NCBI GenBank assembly: GCA_022825135.1
Contig: JAJDYN010000005.1
Location: 124,001-188,000 of the forward strand
Origin: Gemmatimonadota bacterium
GTDB lineage: Bacteria; Gemmatimonadota; Gemmatimonadetes; Longimicrobiales; Gaopeijiaceae
Direction: 5' to 3'
DNA: 64,000 nt
The notes under the pieces are model-generated. The model saw nothing but the letters and a program-made list of their open reading frames with translations, was not told where the DNA came from and did not search any database. The translations under genes were made by a program, and so were the position numbers. Positions 9,460 through 17,513 of the stretch are shown piece after piece. How positions within the stretch are numbered: the first letter of the stretch is position 1; the number at the start of each line of letters is the position of its first letter.

Positions 9460-10872
9460 TCACTCCGTGGCCGGGCGTCTCGCGCCGCGTCCGTCCTGCT
9501 TGTAGACCACGCCATCCTTCATGACGAAGTCGATGTCCTGCAGCAGATCGATGTCGGCCAGCGGATCTCCGCGCACCGCCACCAGATCCGCGACCTTGCC
9601 GGCCTCGACGCTTCCCAGTTCGTCCGTGCGCTGGAGCACGATGGCGGCCTCCCGGGTCGCGGCGAGGATCGCATCGGCCGGCGACATGCCCGCGTCCACC
9701 AGCAGGCGGAACTCTCCCGCGTTCTCGCCGTGCGGGAAGACGCCGGCGTCGGTGCCGAAGCCGATCTTCACGCCCTCGCGCATCGCCAGTTGAATGGACT
9801 CCCGGAAGTACGGGTAGATCTCGAGCGCCTTCAGGCCGGGCAGTCCTCCGAGCGTGCCCGCCAGGGCCCGCTCGCGAACATCCTCGAAGGCCATCATGGT
9901 GGGCACCAGGTAGGTCCCGTGTTCGGCCATCAGCCGGACCGTCTCGTCGTCGAGCATGGACCCGTGCTCGATGGAGGTGACGCCGGCGCGCACGGCGGCC
10001 TTGATTCCCTCCAGGCCGTGTGCGTGCGCGGCCACCGTCCGCTCGGCCATGTTGGCGGTCTGCACCAGGACGACCATCTCCTCCTCGGTATACTGCTGCA
10101 CGCCCACGGCGTCGCCCTCCGAGAGCACGCCGCCCGTGGCGCAGAACTTGATGACGTCGGCGCCATACTTGATCTGGTAGTTCACGGCCTCGCGCACGCG
10201 TTCGATCCCCTGGGCGATGCCGTCCTCGATTCCGGGCTCCTCGAAGATGTCCGGGCGGTAGCCGTTGCTGTCGCAGTGTCCCCCGGTGATCCCGAGGGAG
10301 TGCACGGCGGTGAACATGCGCGGCCCCGGCACCATGCCCGCGTTTATCGCGTCGCGCAGCGCCACGTCGGCGAAGTCGTCGCTCCCGACGTTGCGGATGG
10401 TGGTGAAGCCCGCCTCGAGGGTGATTCTGGCGTTCATGACGCCGGCGATGGCCAGGTGTCCGGGCCAGCGGCGCAGGCTGCTGCCTCCACCCCCCGGGTC
10501 GCTGGTGATGTGGGTATGAAGGTCGATGAACCCGGGCATCACCGTGTGATCGGAGAGGTCGATGCGGGTCGCGCCCGCGGGCACGGGGACACCCGCGCCG
10601 ACCGCCTCCAGGCGGGTGCCGCGCACCAGAATCGTGACGTTCTCGCGGACACCGCCGTCCACTCCGTCGATCAGGCGCCCAGCCACGATGGCGGTCACCT
10701 CGGTGCTGTCCGGGAGGGTGACGCGCTGGGCATCGAGGCCGGAGGCCATCACGGCCCAGGAGACCGCGGGGAGCAGGAGGAATCGCGCTCGCTTCGGAGT
10801 CGGGCCGGGCCGCTCCCGCGGATGGCCCCTCTGGATCGCCGTCGCCATTGCAGCCCATCGTCCGTGCCTCAT
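9460..10872 (-). CDS. Exported amidohydrolase family protein (imidazolonepropionase/Xaa-Pro dipeptidase-like)
   Basis: I place the start at ATG 10872 because GGAGGGGGCGC precedes it; the frame itself runs on to 11943 through the neighbouring gene. The 470-residue product has an N-terminal hydrophobic segment consistent with export. The metal site is complete: His119 and His121 in DLHTH, Lys242 in VIKFCATGG (the carboxylated lysine of binuclear members), His283/His285 in AAHAHG, His303 in SIEHGS and Asp375 in GTDAG. These proteins include prolidase-like peptidases that cleave Xaa-Pro or Xaa-Arg dipeptides, so an extracytoplasmic peptide or cyclic amide is a plausible substrate. A second amidohydrolase follows 62 nt upstream. 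Confidence 0.88.
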   Translation of the reverse strand: MRHGRWAAMATAIQRGHPRERPGPTPKRARFLLLPAVSWAVMASGLDAQRVTLPDSTEVTAIVAGRLIDGVDGGVRENVTILVRGTRLEAVGAGVPVPAGATRIDLSDHTVMPGFIDLHTHITSDPGGGGSSLRRWPGHLAIAGVMNARITLEAGFTTIRNVGSDDFADVALRDAINAGMVPGPRMFTAVHSLGITGGHCDSNGYRPDIFEEPGIEDGIAQGIERVREAVNYQIKYGADVIKFCATGGVLSEGDAVGVQQYTEEEMVVLVQTANMAERTVAAHAHGLEGIKAAVRAGVTSIEHGSMLDDETVRLMAEHGTYLVPTMMAFEDVRERALAGTLGGLPGLKALEIYPYFRESIQLAMREGVKIGFGTDAGVFPHGENAGEFRLLVDAGMSPADAILAATREAAIVLQRTDELGSVEAGKVADLVAVRGDPLADIDLLQDIDFVMKDGVVYKQDGRGARRPATE

Positions 10873-10934
10873 GCGCCCCCTCCCCGGAAGTCTTTTCGTC
10901 ATGCGATTTGCCGGCCGCCTCGCAACGTATGCCA

Positions 10935-12281
10935 TCACTTGTACCTCACGCCGTCCTTGACGACCATCCGCACATAGCCGAGAACGTTGATGTCGAACAG
11001 GGGATTCCCCTCGACGACGATGATGTCGGCGAGCTTGCCCGGCTCGATCGTTCCGAGATCTCTTCCCCGGCCGATGACCTCGGCCCCGGTCTTGGTGGAC
11101 GCGGAGATCGCCGCCAGCGGGGTCATGCCCGAGTCGACCAGAGCAGAAATCTCCCGCCATGCCGCCTCGGTGTGGAAGTTCATGGGCGACCCCGAATCCG
11201 TGCCCATGGCGATCACCGCGCCTCCCTCGATGAACTGCCGGGCCGCGATCTCCGAGTTGCGGATCTGGCGCGGCGTGGTTCGAAAGTACGAATTCCGGTG
11301 GAAGTTCTCGAAGGAACGCTGGAACTCCCGGTACAGGTCGGGCGGCAGGTCCTCCTTCAGCCTCCGGTCCTGCAGCCGCTCCGGGAACTCGATGGTCGCG
11401 GGATAGACCCAGATGCGATGGGCGATGGTCTGGACCACGGGGATTCCGCGGTGCGCTACCTCGGCGATGAGATCGTCGCCGTAGGGAGGGTTGCCGCCCG
11501 AGCCCGCGTGCTGGATGACGTCCGTGCCGGCCCGGATGGCCGCCCACATGTCCTCGGGCGCGTAGAGGTGAGTGTGGACCTCGATTCCACGCCGATGCGC
11601 CGCCTCGACGACCGCACGCATGTCGTCCTCGGTCATCCCCGCCCAGATCTTGATGACGTCGACGCCGGCGTCGATGAGGTCGTCGGTCTGCTCGGCAGCC
11701 TCCTCCGGGGATGCGATGCGACGCTGGAACCAGTCCGGCCACTGCCGCCCGGCGCGGGTGATCCAGGGGCCGCTGACCAGCATGCGCGGACCGGGGAGCC
11801 GGCCTTCGTTGATGTCGTCCCGGACGTTGAGGATCTCGAGCGGGGCACCCAGGTCGACGGCCGTGGTGACGCCGGCCATCAGGAGCTGCCTCGCGGAGAT
11901 CGCCATCATCTCCTCGCGGGCCCCGTCGAGGATGGGCCACCACTCGGAGTACTCGCCGTGGCCGAGGATCATCAGGTGGACGTGCAGGTCGACCAGGCCG
12001 GGGAGCATGGTCATGCCCTCCGTGCTGATGACCTCGGCGCCCGCGGGGATCTCGACCTCGGTCACCGGTCCCGCGGCGACAATGCGATTGCCCTCGATGA
12101 CGACGGCCGCGTGGTGGATGGGCGGCGTCTCGTACCCGTCCAGGAGCATCCCGCCCACGAGGGCAATGGTCCCGGATCCGCCCTGGGCGCGCGCCGACTG
12201 AGCCGAAGCGAGGCCCAGGACCGCGATGCCCAGGAGAAGCGGAGCCAGCGCACGGAGCCCTCGGGGAAGCGGTTTCTTCAT
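10935..12281 (-). CDS. Exported amidohydrolase family protein
   Basis: The 448-residue protein starts at ATG 12281 and has a signal peptide ending near ARAQ. Metal-binding motifs are intact: His100 and His102 in DLHVH, Lys211 in VIKIWAG, His236/His238 in VHTHLY, His258 in IQHAG and Asp362 in GTDSG. It belongs to the same superfamily as the adjacent gene but differs in the middle region, with a long insert between the last two motifs. The 5' end faces the divergent radical SAM gene across a 224-nt gap containing a repeat pair. Substrate unknown; cleavage of small amides or peptides outside the cytoplasm is inferred. Confidence 0.87.
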   Translation of the reverse strand: MKKPLPRGLRALAPLLLGIAVLGLASAQSARAQGGSGTIALVGGMLLDGYETPPIHHAAVVIEGNRIVAAGPVTEVEIPAGAEVISTEGMTMLPGLVDLHVHLMILGHGEYSEWWPILDGAREEMMAISARQLLMAGVTTAVDLGAPLEILNVRDDINEGRLPGPRMLVSGPWITRAGRQWPDWFQRRIASPEEAAEQTDDLIDAGVDVIKIWAGMTEDDMRAVVEAAHRRGIEVHTHLYAPEDMWAAIRAGTDVIQHAGSGGNPPYGDDLIAEVAHRGIPVVQTIAHRIWVYPATIEFPERLQDRRLKEDLPPDLYREFQRSFENFHRNSYFRTTPRQIRNSEIAARQFIEGGAVIAMGTDSGSPMNFHTEAAWREISALVDSGMTPLAAISASTKTGAEVIGRGRDLGTIEPGKLADIIVVEGNPLFDINVLGYVRMVVKDGVRYK

Positions 12282-12433
12282 TGGATCGACTCCCTCATGG
12301 CGAGCTCCGGAGGTGCGGGCACGGCTCAGGGGTGATTCCGCACCCGAGCGTCCAGCATACGACCGACGAGAGGGTTGCGACACCTGCTCGCCAGCTTCCC
12401 CGCCGCAGCCTTGCGCATCTTCCCGCTTCCCGT

Positions 12434-12453
12434 TACCGAATAAATACCGAATA
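12434..12453. promoter_or_regulatory. Direct repeat TACCGAATA x2 with 11-bp period in a divergent promoter region
   Basis: TACCGAATA occurs at 12434-12442 and 12445-12453, separated by AA. The spacing puts both copies on the same helix face. The stretch is AT-rich against a GC-rich background and lies between divergent genes starting at 12281 (-) and 12506 (+). It is a candidate operator or promoter element; no regulator is identified. Confidence 0.45.
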
Positions 12454-12505
12454 TCGTGTTGCAGCCCTCCCTCGCGGGCTGCCGACACCCTCCCGGGGCC
12501 GGTCC

Positions 12506-13591
12506 ATGACGGACAAGCCAACCCCCATGCTGCTGCCCCTCCGAGGCCGCGGAGCCTCGCGAGACCTGCCCAACCGCTTCGAGCGGCTTCATCTGGAGCC
12601 GGCTGCGGAGCCCGGCGATGACGACGAGCAGCCTCGCAAGACGCGATTCTTCACCGACCGGTCCAGGAGCGTCATCGCCCGCAACTCGAGCCCGGACCTG
12701 GGCTTCTCGGTCAGCCTGAACCCCTATCGGGGATGCGAGCACGGATGCAGCTACTGCTATGCGAGACCGACGCACGAGTACCTGGGCCTCTCCGCCGGGC
12801 TCGACTTCGAGAGCCGGATCATGGTGAAGCCCGATGCCCCCGAACTGTTGAAGGAGGCGCTTGCTGGACGCTCCTGGCGGCCTCAGACGCTCGCGCTGAG
12901 CGGCGTCACCGATCCCTACCAGCCGGTGGAGCGGCGGCTGGGGATCACGCGTGCCTGCCTGGAGGTGCTTCTCGAGTACCGGCATCCCGTTTCGATCGTC
13001 ACCAAGAACCACCTGGTGGCGAGGGACATCGACATCCTGTCCCGCATGGCGGAGCATCGGACGGTGATGGTCACGCTGTCGATCACAACGCTGCGCAACG
13101 ACCTCCGTCGCGTGATGGAACCGAGAACGTCAATTCCGGCCCGCCGGCTGGCGGCAGTGCGGGCGCTGGTGGATGCCGGGATTCCGGTGGGGGTGAACGT
13201 CGCTCCGCTGATCCCAGGGCTGAACGACCATGAGATGCTGGAGATCCTGGCGGCGGCCCGGGAGGCGGGAGCGTCCTGCGCGGGCATGATGTTGCTGCGG
13301 CTGCCATTCGCGGTGAAGGACCTGTTCACGGAATGGCTGGAGCAGCACTTCCCCGATCGGCGCAACAAGGTGCTCGCCCGCCTGAGAGAGGTGCACGGAG
13401 GCAGGCTCTACGACCCGGGCTTCGGGCGGCGGGGGCGCGGGAGAGGGCCCTTCGCCGAGCATCTGCGGAACCTGTTCCGGGTCAGCTGCCGGAAGCTCGG
13501 GCTGAAGCGCCGATCGTATGACCTCGCGACCGATGCGTTCCGCCGGCCGGAGCGAGGCGGGCAGATGCGGCTGTTCGACGCGCGCGGCTGA
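12506..13591 (+). CDS. PA0069-family radical SAM protein
   Basis: The 361-residue protein starts at ATG 12506; the open frame reaches back to 12281 without a better start. It has the family's N-terminal RGRGASRDLPNRFE motif and the radical SAM cysteines C77, C81 and C84 in GCEHGCSYCYA (CxxxCxxC), then LSGVTDPYQPVE and SIVTKNHLV strands of the partial TIM barrel. The architecture recalls spore photoproduct lyase-like proteins, but the PA0069 family has no settled function. It stands alone on the plus strand between minus-strand hydrolases. Confidence 0.88.
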   Translation: MTDKPTPMLLPLRGRGASRDLPNRFERLHLEPAAEPGDDDEQPRKTRFFTDRSRSVIARNSSPDLGFSVSLNPYRGCEHGCSYCYARPTHEYLGLSAGLDFESRIMVKPDAPELLKEALAGRSWRPQTLALSGVTDPYQPVERRLGITRACLEVLLEYRHPVSIVTKNHLVARDIDILSRMAEHRTVMVTLSITTLRNDLRRVMEPRTSIPARRLAAVRALVDAGIPVGVNVAPLIPGLNDHEMLEILAAAREAGASCAGMMLLRLPFAVKDLFTEWLEQHFPDRRNKVLARLREVHGGRLYDPGFGRRGRGRGPFAEHLRNLFRVSCRKLGLKRRSYDLATDAFRRPERGGQMRLFDARG

Positions 13592-13601
13592 CCGGCACCG
13601 A

Positions 13602-13631
13602 CGCTGCGGACCGGACTACCTCACCGCAGCG
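13602..13631. terminator. Possible bidirectional terminator hairpin between convergent genes
   Basis: CGCTGCGG at 13602-13609 pairs with CCGCAGCG at 13624-13631, leaving a 14-nt loop. It sits where the radical SAM gene (ends 13591) meets the serine hydrolase (ends 13621), and overlaps the last codons of the latter. No clear T-tract follows on either strand, so the assignment is weak. Confidence 0.25.
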
Positions 13632-14790
13632 CGCCCAGCAGTTCCACGAGCAGCTCCTGGCCCGAGGCGCCCAGGCTGGCCTCGCCCTGGTTGTAGTTGC
13701 GCAGCAGGACGACGCCCAGCCCCGACTCGGGCTCGAAGAGCATGTAGGCGTTGTATCCGGCCACGGATCCGGAGTGCCCGACGAGCCGGGCTCCGTCGTC
13801 CGCGGTGCGGATCATCACGCCCAGGCCATAGCCGTTGTCGGCATCCTCGGGCGTGTGAACCCGGCTCATCTCGGCAACGCTCTCTTCGGAGAGGATCGCG
13901 GGCGAGGCGCGCCCCTGCAGCGCGCCCATGAAGCGGGCGAGGTCGAGGACGGTCGAGTACACGCCTCCGTTGGGCACCTTGTAGCCGCGGCCGGCATGTT
14001 CGCGCGCAGGCTGCTCCGGATCCGGGTTGCCGTCCCCCCGGTTCACGTAGCCTGCGGCCAGCCGGGGCGCGAGTTCGGGACCGATGACGAAGGTGGAGCT
14101 GGTCATGCCCAGCGGCTTGAAGACGTCCTCCTCGACGAAATCCATGAAGGGCCGTCCCACGGCCCGGGCCACCGCCAGCCCGAGCGTGCCGTAGCCGATG
14201 TTCGAATAGGAGTATTCCACGCCCGGCGCGGTCTGGAAGCGGCTCACCGGGATCGATTCGACGATCCGCTCCTGCCAGATCTCGATGGGCCCGGAGGCGG
14301 CGATGTCCCAATCCGGTTCGCGCACCAGCCCGGAAGTGTGGCTCGCGAACTGGCGGACGGTCGGCGCCGGAGCGCCCGCCATCGCCCCGGGGAAGCGGGC
14401 GGTGGCCGGAAAGATGTCGCTCAGCGGCTGGTCGAGGTCGATGTAGCCCCGCTCCACCGCCCGCATCATCGCCACGGCGGTGACGGTCTTGGAGATGGAG
14501 CCCGTCCGGTAGATGGAGCCCACCCCGGCCGGGATGCGGCGGTCGCGGTCGGCCCATCCGAAGGCCCGGGCCCACACGACGTCGCTGCCCCTCGCAACGG
14601 CTGCGCTGACCCCGCCGACATCGTCGGCCGCCACCTGTGCCTCCATTCTCTGCTCGAAACGGGAGATGGCCGCGTTCCAGGCGTCGGCATCGACGCTCTG
14701 GGCCATCGCCGGGCGCGCAACGAAAAACGTTGCGAGCAGTGAGACAGTGGCATAAGTCCTTGTCAATGCTGCGATACGGCAGACCGGCAT
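13621..14790 (-). CDS. Exported serine hydrolase, class C beta-lactamase family
   Basis: The 389-residue protein is read from ATG 14790; the frame extends to 14922 but the signal peptide (ending RPAMAQ) begins here. Penicillin-recognising motifs are present: SxxK as Ser98-Ile-Ser-Lys101, YxN as Tyr195-Ser-Asn197, and HSG at 339-341 in place of KTG. This set is normal for the EstB, D-aminopeptidase and class C beta-lactamase group. Such proteins hydrolyse esters, D-amino peptides or beta-lactams; the HSG variant favours esterase or peptidase activity rather than strong beta-lactamase, which is inference. The ribosome site is weak. It lies 115 nt downstream of an amidohydrolase on the same strand. 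Confidence 0.87.
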   Translation of the reverse strand: MPVCRIAALTRTYATVSLLATFFVARPAMAQSVDADAWNAAISRFEQRMEAQVAADDVGGVSAAVARGSDVVWARAFGWADRDRRIPAGVGSIYRTGSISKTVTAVAMMRAVERGYIDLDQPLSDIFPATARFPGAMAGAPAPTVRQFASHTSGLVREPDWDIAASGPIEIWQERIVESIPVSRFQTAPGVEYSYSNIGYGTLGLAVARAVGRPFMDFVEEDVFKPLGMTSSTFVIGPELAPRLAAGYVNRGDGNPDPEQPAREHAGRGYKVPNGGVYSTVLDLARFMGALQGRASPAILSEESVAEMSRVHTPEDADNGYGLGVMIRTADDGARLVGHSGSVAGYNAYMLFEPESGLGVVLLRNYNQGEASLGASGQELLVELLGALR

Positions 14791-14905
14791 CGTGAAGCCG
14801 CGCAACACTCCCGACAAATGTACGCCCCCGTTCACCCCGGCGGCATTCCGAATCGGACTGCGAAGGCACCCGGGACGAGCAGCCCCTGCGAATCGCTCCC
14901 GCACC

Positions 14906-16240
14906 TCAGTTCCCCATCTCATCAGCGATCTCCTCCAGCCTTCTCTGAATCTCCTCTTCGGGCAGCCAGCGGCCCCGGAACATGACGCCCGCGCGGTCGG
15001 CCACGTTGGCCACGTCGGACAGCGGATTCGCGTTCAGCAGCAGCAGATCGGCTCGCCGCCCGACCGCCACCGTGCCGAACGAATCCCTCCCCTGGAAGTA
15101 CTCACCCACGTTGCGGGTCCCGCTGACCAGGATCTCCCAGGCGGACATGCCGGCGTCGGCCATAGCCCTCATCTCACGATGGATCGAGAAGCCCGGCACG
15201 CTGAAGATCTGGGGCGAGTCGGTGCCCAGGAGAATGCCCGCGCCGCCATCCGACAGCGCCTTCAGCACCCGATTGCGGTTCGCCGCCCACTGCGCCGCCC
15301 GTTCGGGGCTGGTCCGGGACGCCGCGGCCCGCTGTCGGCCTTCCCAACCCTCCACCTGGAATCCGGGCCAGTAGCGCATCTCCGGGTAGCGCGCCATTTC
15401 GGCGGCGTCGCCCCGGCCGATGATGCCGACCTCCCAGAGGACCATGGTGGGGACGACCCAGGCGCCCGCGTCGCGGGTCAGCTGCACGATGTACTCGAGC
15501 CGGCCCTCGTCGACGTCGCCCTCGAAGGCGTCCAGGAACTCGATGTAGCCGTCGAGGTGGTCGAAGGTCTCCTGGCCCATGAGGATGGCGTGCTCCAGCC
15601 CCACGTCTGCCGGCACATGCCCGGCGAAGCGGATTCCCACCTCCTGGGCAGTGACGGCCATGGCGTTGTATTCGTCGAGCGTGGGCCCCGGATGGATCTT
15701 CAGCAGATCCCATCCCTCGCGCTTCTGGCGACGCACCTGGTCCTCCGCCTCCCCCGGGGAGTTCACGCTCCCGTCGTTGAAGCTGGGGCCGGCCATGTAG
15801 AGCGTCGGCGCGATGATCTCGCCCGCGTTGGCCCGGCCACGCAAGGCAAGATGGCCGTCCTGCCCCAGCATGCCGCGCACTGTGGTGACACCGTTGGCCA
15901 CGTAGAGGAACATCACCGTTTCCTCGATGTCGCCGCCGGGCATGTGCCCGTGCATCTCGGCGAGGCCGGGCATGAGGTACTTGCCGGCGGCGTCGACGAC
16001 CATCGCGTCGTTGGGCGGATCGACCGATGCCGACGGCCCCATGTCCACGATGCGGCCGTTGGAGACTACCACCGTGTGGTCGGCGAGCACGCCCTCGCGG
16101 TCCATCGGCACCACGTTCGCGTTGACGAAGGCGGTCGTGCGCTGCGGCGGCACCTGGGCGTGCGTGTCGTGCGGCAGGGTCAGACCGGCGATGGCCAGCC
16201 ATGACGCGGCGAGAATGGTTCGGTGGGCGGGAGCATGCAT
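14906..16240 (-). CDS. Exported amidohydrolase family protein
   Basis: The start at ATG 16240 follows GAGGAGG at about 7 nt and opens a signal peptide ending near DTHAQ. The 444-residue protein has His97 and His99 (EMHGH), Lys181 in LLKIHPG at the carboxylated-lysine position, His208 in FAGHVP, His228 and Asp341 in LLGTDSP. It is a third exported amidohydrolase with no close sequence similarity by eye to the two upstream. It probably hydrolyses a small amide, lactam or dipeptide outside the cytoplasm. The next gene, on the opposite strand, begins 226 nt away. Confidence 0.87.
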   Translation of the reverse strand: MHAPAHRTILAASWLAIAGLTLPHDTHAQVPPQRTTAFVNANVVPMDREGVLADHTVVVSNGRIVDMGPSASVDPPNDAMVVDAAGKYLMPGLAEMHGHMPGGDIEETVMFLYVANGVTTVRGMLGQDGHLALRGRANAGEIIAPTLYMAGPSFNDGSVNSPGEAEDQVRRQKREGWDLLKIHPGPTLDEYNAMAVTAQEVGIRFAGHVPADVGLEHAILMGQETFDHLDGYIEFLDAFEGDVDEGRLEYIVQLTRDAGAWVVPTMVLWEVGIIGRGDAAEMARYPEMRYWPGFQVEGWEGRQRAAASRTSPERAAQWAANRNRVLKALSDGGAGILLGTDSPQIFSVPGFSIHREMRAMADAGMSAWEILVSGTRNVGEYFQGRDSFGTVAVGRRADLLLLNANPLSDVANVADRAGVMFRGRWLPEEEIQRRLEEIADEMGN

Positions 16241-16465
16241 GTCGGTACCTCCTCTACTGATCGAGCGATGCCGCACATCGGGGGGATGCTTCAGCACACC
16301 AGCGCGCTGCGGCATCGGAGTCGCTTCGTCAATAAGGCTGCGCCCGGAATCACGTGTCAATCGGGGCGGACCCGCAGTCGATGGACGCCCGGTTTGCGGA
16401 CCGGACCGTCCAGCCCGCATGGTTCCCCTGTCGAGATTGCCCGGCCCCCGAACATCCGCCCGCCC

Positions 16466-17356
16466 GTGAACGTCCACCTCATCGACGGCACCTACGAGCT
16501 GTTCCGCCACTTCTACGCGGTCCCGTCACGGCAAGACCGCGCGGGCCGCGAGGTGGGCGCTCTCGTCGGTGTGCTGCACTCGCTGCTGGGCATGCTGGAA
16601 GCGGGGGTCACCCATATCGGCGTGGCCACCGACCACGTCATCGAGTCCTTCCGCAACGATCTGTGGCCGGGCTACAAGAGTTCGGCGGGCATCGATCCGG
16701 CGCTGTGGGCACAGTTTCATCCCCTGGAGGGGGCCCTGGCGGCGATGGGGATCGCGGTGTGGCCAATGGTCGAGCTGGAAGCCGACGACGGCTTGGCCTC
16801 GGCGGCCCGGCTGGCGGGCGCGGACCCGGCCGTGGAGCGAGTCTTCATCTGCACGCCCGACAAGGACCTCACCCAGTGCGTCTCGGGGACCCGCATCGTC
16901 CAGTTCGACCGGCGCCAGCGCACCCTTCGCGACGAAGAGGGGGTGGTCGAGCGGTTCGGGGTGCGGCCCGCCTCCATCCCCGACTACCTGGCGCTGGTGG
17001 GCGACAGCGCGGACGGGTTCCCGGGCATCCCCGGCTGGGGCGCCAAGTCGACGTCCACGGTGCTCGCGCACTACGGGCATCTGGAGGCCATCCCCATACG
17101 GAGCCTCCCGTGGGCCGTCACCGTACGGGGCGCCGCGAGGCTGCAGGAGAACCTCCGCGCCGGGTGGCGCGACGCGCTGTTGTTCCGGGACCTGGCCACG
17201 CTCCGGGACGACTCCTCGCTGTTCGATGACCTCGGAGAACTCCGCTGGAGCGGGGCGACCCCCGGCTTCGAGCGCGTAGCAAAGTCGCTGGGGGACGCCC
17301 GGCTGGCGGAACGGGTCGAGCGCATTGTGTCGGAGCGGGGCACCGGGCGCGGATAG
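16466..17356 (+). CDS. 5'-3' exonuclease domain protein (PolA N-terminal/FEN-like)
   Basis: The 296-residue protein matches the stand-alone form of the 5' nuclease domain of DNA polymerase I. Metal-binding acids are in place: Asp7 in LIDGTY, Glu105-Asp107-Asp108 in LEADD, Asp131 and Asp133-134 in TPDKDL, and Asp180/Asp183 in GDSADGFPG. A helix-hairpin-helix follows at IPGWGAKS. GTG 16466 is chosen because the family begins right at this valine-histidine-leucine strand; the frame extends to 16223 with no family similarity. Expected role is flap or RNA-primer removal in DNA repair, or a related function. It has no obvious link to the neighbouring secreted proteins. Confidence 0.85.
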   Translation: MNVHLIDGTYELFRHFYAVPSRQDRAGREVGALVGVLHSLLGMLEAGVTHIGVATDHVIESFRNDLWPGYKSSAGIDPALWAQFHPLEGALAAMGIAVWPMVELEADDGLASAARLAGADPAVERVFICTPDKDLTQCVSGTRIVQFDRRQRTLRDEEGVVERFGVRPASIPDYLALVGDSADGFPGIPGWGAKSTSTVLAHYGHLEAIPIRSLPWAVTVRGAARLQENLRAGWRDALLFRDLATLRDDSSLFDDLGELRWSGATPGFERVAKSLGDARLAERVERIVSERGTGRG

Positions 17357-17513
17357 GACCGGAACCATCGGCAAACGGGTCGCCGCCGGGCCCAATGCGC
17401 ATGTCGACCGAACGCATGCGGATTCGGGACGATCCGCTCCCGCGGGGAAGCGGCGCCCGGCCCGTCGCTTTAGATTAACCAGGTTGTCACCGAATCCTCC
17501 CAAAGGGGCTCAC

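Noticed and set aside
10873-11943. Upstream extension of the 9460-10872 amidohydrolase frame into the neighbouring gene
   Set aside because: The extension is Gly/Arg-rich shadow sequence inside another amidohydrolase; the GGAGG-led ATG at 10872 is the credible start.
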